Source of the DNA: Asaia bogorensis | Lineage (GTDB): Bacteria; Pseudomonadota; Alphaproteobacteria; Acetobacterales; Acetobacteraceae | Length of the DNA stretch: 8,025 bases | Direction: 5' to 3' | Assembly (NCBI GenBank): GCA_945871455.1 | Contig: CAMBXJ010000188.1 | Coordinates: 1 to 8,025 of the forward strand | Shown: positions 6,181-8,025 of the stretch, piece by piece | How the letters are laid out: every line of letters begins with the position of its first letter | Position numbering within the stretch: the first letter of the stretch is position 1 | The notes under the pieces: model-generated | What the model was told of the DNA's origin: nothing | The model's input: the letters and a program-made list of their open reading frames with translations, nothing else | Database searches by the model: none | Position numbers and translations under genes: made by a program

Positions 6181-6366
6181 ACCGGCATGGCCGGGGTGGC
6201 CGGCGATCGGGTGGTGGGTCGCCGGTTGCGGCGCTGCATCGCAGAGCCGGTAACGGCGTTATATCGCAGGCTCCCACGCTGCGTCGCAGGCCCGATTCGG
6301 ACGTGAGCGGCCGGTCTCCGCGCGGGTAAAGAAGCATGATCGCCCGCTGAAATTCACCTTACGCTC
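6181..6366. other. Non-coding spacer with weak repeats
   Basis: No credible gene. A 7-bp stem CCGGCGA (6200-6206) / TCGCCGG (6219-6225) and three loosely similar TCGCAG-containing stretches (TCGCAG at 6239, 6264 and 6284) are visible. They are irregularly spaced and may be eroded repeats. The stretch from the ligase start to 5800 likewise shows nothing that can be named. Confidence 0.5.
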
Positions 6367-6368
6367 TA

Positions 6369-6386
6369 GTACACCTCGCCGGAAAT
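6369..6386 (+). repeat. IS630 terminal inverted repeat (transposase 3' side)
   Basis: GTACACCTCGCCGGAAAT, adjacent to TA at 6367-6368. It is identical to the reverse complement of 7741-7758. If CTAG rather than TA is taken as the duplicated target, the repeat begins one base further in. Confidence 0.92.
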
Positions 6387-6408
6387 TCCAACCCCCTTCC
6401 GAGCGATC

Positions 6409-7606
6409 TCAAGCGACCAGTGGCTTCCCCTTCATGGTCCAGTTGAAGGGTTTCGCCATGGTGGCATTGAAATAGGCGATGAAGCTCTCGATCCTCTGTT
6501 GAAGATGGTCCTTGGAGGTAAAATTGCCGCGCCGCAGGAGCTTTCTGACCAGGATCGAGAACCAAATCTCGATTTGGTTGATCCAGGACGCATGCTTCGG
6601 CGTGAAGTGGAAGGTGATGCGGTGGCTGGGGTCGCGCAAGAAGGCCTCCCGCGTGGACATCGACTGAAGGATGCCGGATTTTCCCTTTTCCCCGAGATCG
6701 TCCTCAATGCCACATAGCCCCGCCACGAGGCGGACGAGGCTCTCGGACATATGCGTATTGAGGTTGTCGCAGACGACGCGCCACGGCGCGGTTGGCGCGG
6801 CCGACGCAAACAGATCCGTCATGAATGTGGCGAAGTCCGCCTCGGTGCGTGTATCGCCGATCGTGGCGCGGACCGTGCCGGTTGCGACATCGAACCCCGC
6901 GATCACGGCGACTGTGCCATGGCGTTTGTATTCGAATTCTCGCCGCTCGACGTGGCCTGGCTTCATCGGCAGAGTTTTGGCGGCGCGTTCCAGGGCCTGG
7001 ATGCCGGTCATCTCATCAACCGAAACGGTTTGGCCGCCCTGTTCGGCCTCGGCCGCTGCCGTCTCATATATCTCGCAGATGTCAGCGCATTTCTTGTCGA
7101 AATCGGGATCCGGTTTTGGGGTCAGCCAGTAACGACTGAGATGCGGCTTGATCGCGGCTTCTTTTAAAAAAGCGCCCGACCGAGCCGTGCGAGATACTTT
7201 TGACGATGCCGCGCTCGACGGCTTGTCGCGCCAGTTCACTCTGGCTCCAATGGCTGATCGGAACATCAAGCTTTTCCGGATCCTGACACGAAAGAGCCAC
7301 GATCTGGCAGATCTCCTCAGGTGTGAACTTCGCTGGGGCGCCGGAACGCGGAGCGTCGCTCAGACGCTGCGCCACGCCGCACATTGAATCCGCGTCCCGC
7401 CACCGACGGCGCCACTGACTGACGGTTTTTCGCCAAATCCCCAACTGACGGGCGGTCTCATCGACGCCCTGGCCCGCCGCGGCCAGCAGAATGATGCGCG
7501 CCCGTTCCGCCAATTTTTGCGGTGTCGAGTGTGCCCGGATCAACTCTTTCAACGTCCGTTCATGTTCGCACGACAGTGGGACCGATAAAGCCTTGAGAGC
7601 CGCCAC
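6409..7606 (-). CDS. IS630-family transposase, two frames joined by a +1 shift
   Basis: The first frame (7606-7082, 174 aa if unshifted) carries a helix-turn-helix DNA-binding domain ([19 protein letters not shown], about residues 52-70) and ends shortly after SVGRFFKR. The second frame (open from 7269, stop at 6409) resumes the family sequence as [16 protein letters not shown] and holds the DDE catalytic domain. That domain has Asp in TVSVDEMTG, Asp in VVCDNLNTH and Glu in [12 protein letters not shown], followed by [13 protein letters not shown]. The frames meet at TTTTTTAAAAG (7171-7161 on the minus strand). Skipping one base there gives an uninterrupted product of about 398 aa with all three acidic residues. 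The -1 frame hits TAA at once, so only a +1 (or -2) relation works. The start is GTG at 7606, with GGAGG at 7612-7616, 5 nt upstream. It acts on the element's own ends. A random frameshift is possible, but the slippery run favours programmed shifting or transcript slippage. Confidence 0.9.
7161..7171 (-). other. T6A4G slippery sequence joining the transposase frames
   Basis: Minus-strand TTTTTTAAAAG. In the first frame it reads TTT TTT AAA AGA; in the second it reads TTT TTA AAA GAA. The homopolymer sits exactly where family homology passes from one frame to the other. Confidence 0.7.
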
Positions 7607-7681
7607 GTGAGCCTCCCTCAGTTCGAGAGGACTCTTCGCATCGTGGATGGAGTCCCGACTCCTGCCCTGAGCCTGGGGATT

Positions 7682-7703
7682 CCATTTTCGGCGAACTGTG
7701 ACA
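7682..7703 (-). repeat. Subterminal degenerate copy of the IS end
   Basis: CCATTTTCGGCGA followed by ACTGTGACA resembles the true right end (CCATTTCCGGCGA followed by GGTGTACTA at 7739-7760) in the same orientation, with one mismatch in the first 13 bases. It lies 57 bp inside the end, between the transposase start and the terminal repeat. It may be a second transposase-binding site. Confidence 0.45.
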
Positions 7704-7740
7704 AATTCAACTCGGTGCCGATGAGTGCATCCGAGTCGCC

Positions 7741-7758
7741 ATTTCCGGCGAGGTGTAC
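7741..7758 (-). repeat. IS630 terminal inverted repeat (transposase 5' side)
   Basis: ATTTCCGGCGAGGTGTAC, adjacent to TA at 7759-7760. It is the exact reverse complement of 6369-6386. Confidence 0.92.
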
Positions 7759-7760
7759 TA

Positions 7761-7984
7761 GCGTTCCAGGCCGCCTGTAACGTCCGGCGACGTTGGACAA
7801 CCAGGGCATGCCGGTTCAGCGGCGTGACCCACGAGGGCGGGGGTCTCGACCGCCTGAGCTATCGCCGCTCGCGACTCCGGGGGGCGCCACCGGCCCTGAT
7901 CCCGCGCCGGCGGTCCGGGGGAGCGTGCCTGTCCCTCAATCGAATTGCCGCGACAAACCGGTGTGGCTGAGACAAAATCAGTCC
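7761..7984. other. Non-coding stretch right of the IS
   Basis: No reading frame here has recognisable content. On the minus strand, 7865 down to about 7816 reads GCGGCGATAGCTCAGGCGG, like the 5' half of a tRNA, but no T-arm follows. It contains stems GACCC/GGGTC and GCGGCG/CGCCGC. It probably includes the promoter of the gene starting near 7985, but no clear -35/-10 pair is visible. Confidence 0.4.
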
Positions 7985-8025
7985 ATGCCGCGCCTTCGCC
8001 GCTTTCTGCCGTTGCTCGTCCTGGC
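7985..8025 (+). CDS. Partial gene, N-terminus with signal-peptide character
   Basis: The last 41 bases read as ATG followed by PRLRRFLPLLVL and an incomplete codon beginning GC. Basic residues (R3, R5, R6) followed by a run of leucine, phenylalanine and valine are what a Sec signal peptide or an N-terminal membrane anchor looks like. The frame runs off the window, so length and function are unknown. The upstream ribosome binding site is weak (GAGA about 12 nt away), so the exact start is uncertain. It would lie 224 bp beyond the IS end and be transcribed away from it. Confidence 0.5.
   Translation, partial: MPRLRRFLPLLVL

Larger units (their letters stand above)
6369..7758 (-). mobile_element. 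IS630-family insertion sequence, complete (1390 bp)
   Basis: Both ends are visible. The left inverted repeat GTACACCTCGCCGGAAAT (6369-6386) is matched exactly in reverse at 7741-7758 (18 of 18). Each end is flanked by TA (6367-6368 and 7759-7760), the target duplication typical of IS630/Tc1-mariner elements. The uninterrupted site would read CTAG, a tetranucleotide favoured by IS630 itself. Inside is one transposase on the minus strand in two overlapping frames. Length and architecture fit a complete, possibly active element. It lies in non-coding DNA and does not obviously break a gene. Confidence 0.93.

Noticed and set aside
5797..6239. Small reading frames across the repeats, giving peptides such as HHEGTKDTK and FVSFVPSW
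   Set aside because: These are translations of dispersed non-coding repeats, a well-known source of false small-protein calls.
7690..7720. Transposase promoter with a TTGTCA-like -35 on the minus strand
   Set aside because: No acceptable -10 hexamer lies at the right distance, so the promoter cannot be placed.

Overview
The window is high-GC DNA, most likely from an alphaproteobacterium of the Rhodospirillales/Acetobacteraceae kind. This is inferred from three things: the family mix (LtnD-like dehydrogenase, GlcG-like protein, HpcH/HpaI aldolase, PEP-mutase-superfamily lyase, alphaproteobacterial-type ATP-dependent DNA ligase), the G/C-rich third codon positions, and dispersed palindromic repeats of styles common in that class. 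No marker gene fixes the genus.

Layout. Positions 50-1918 hold three plus-strand genes: an L-threonate/3-hydroxyisobutyrate-type dehydrogenase (ltnD-like), a small GlcG/HbpS-type protein and a small antibiotic-biosynthesis-monooxygenase-fold protein. They run towards three minus-strand genes at 2086-5626: a methylisocitrate-lyase/PEP-mutase-family enzyme, an HpcH/HpaI-family aldolase and, furthest upstream, an ATP-dependent DNA ligase. The short gap between the converging blocks (1919-2085) is largely a palindromic repeat.

Positions 5627-6366 contain no convincing gene. They hold a nested inverted-repeat element of about 280 bp (5801-6082) built from REP-like outer arms and a near-perfect 37-38 bp inner pair of CTTCGTG-rich arms. 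A second hairpin element of a different type follows (6120-6179), then GC-rich DNA with only weak repeats.

Positions 6369-7758 are a complete IS630-family insertion sequence of 1390 bp. It has 18-bp perfect terminal inverted repeats, a TA duplication within CTAG, and a transposase split over two reading frames at a T6A4 slippery run (+1 relation). Right of it, 7761-7984 is non-coding. A gene starting at about 7985 with a signal-peptide-like N-terminus runs off the window.

How the genes fit together: the dehydrogenase, lyase and aldolase look like peripheral catabolism of short-chain hydroxy and oxo acids, with the GlcG-like and monooxygenase-fold proteins as common companions of such clusters. 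A shared pathway is inference, because the genes lie on opposite strands and no complete pathway is present. The ligase belongs to a DNA-repair family whose usual partners (exonuclease, DEXH helicase, endonuclease) are absent here, so it looks detached from its normal operon, beside repeats and an IS.
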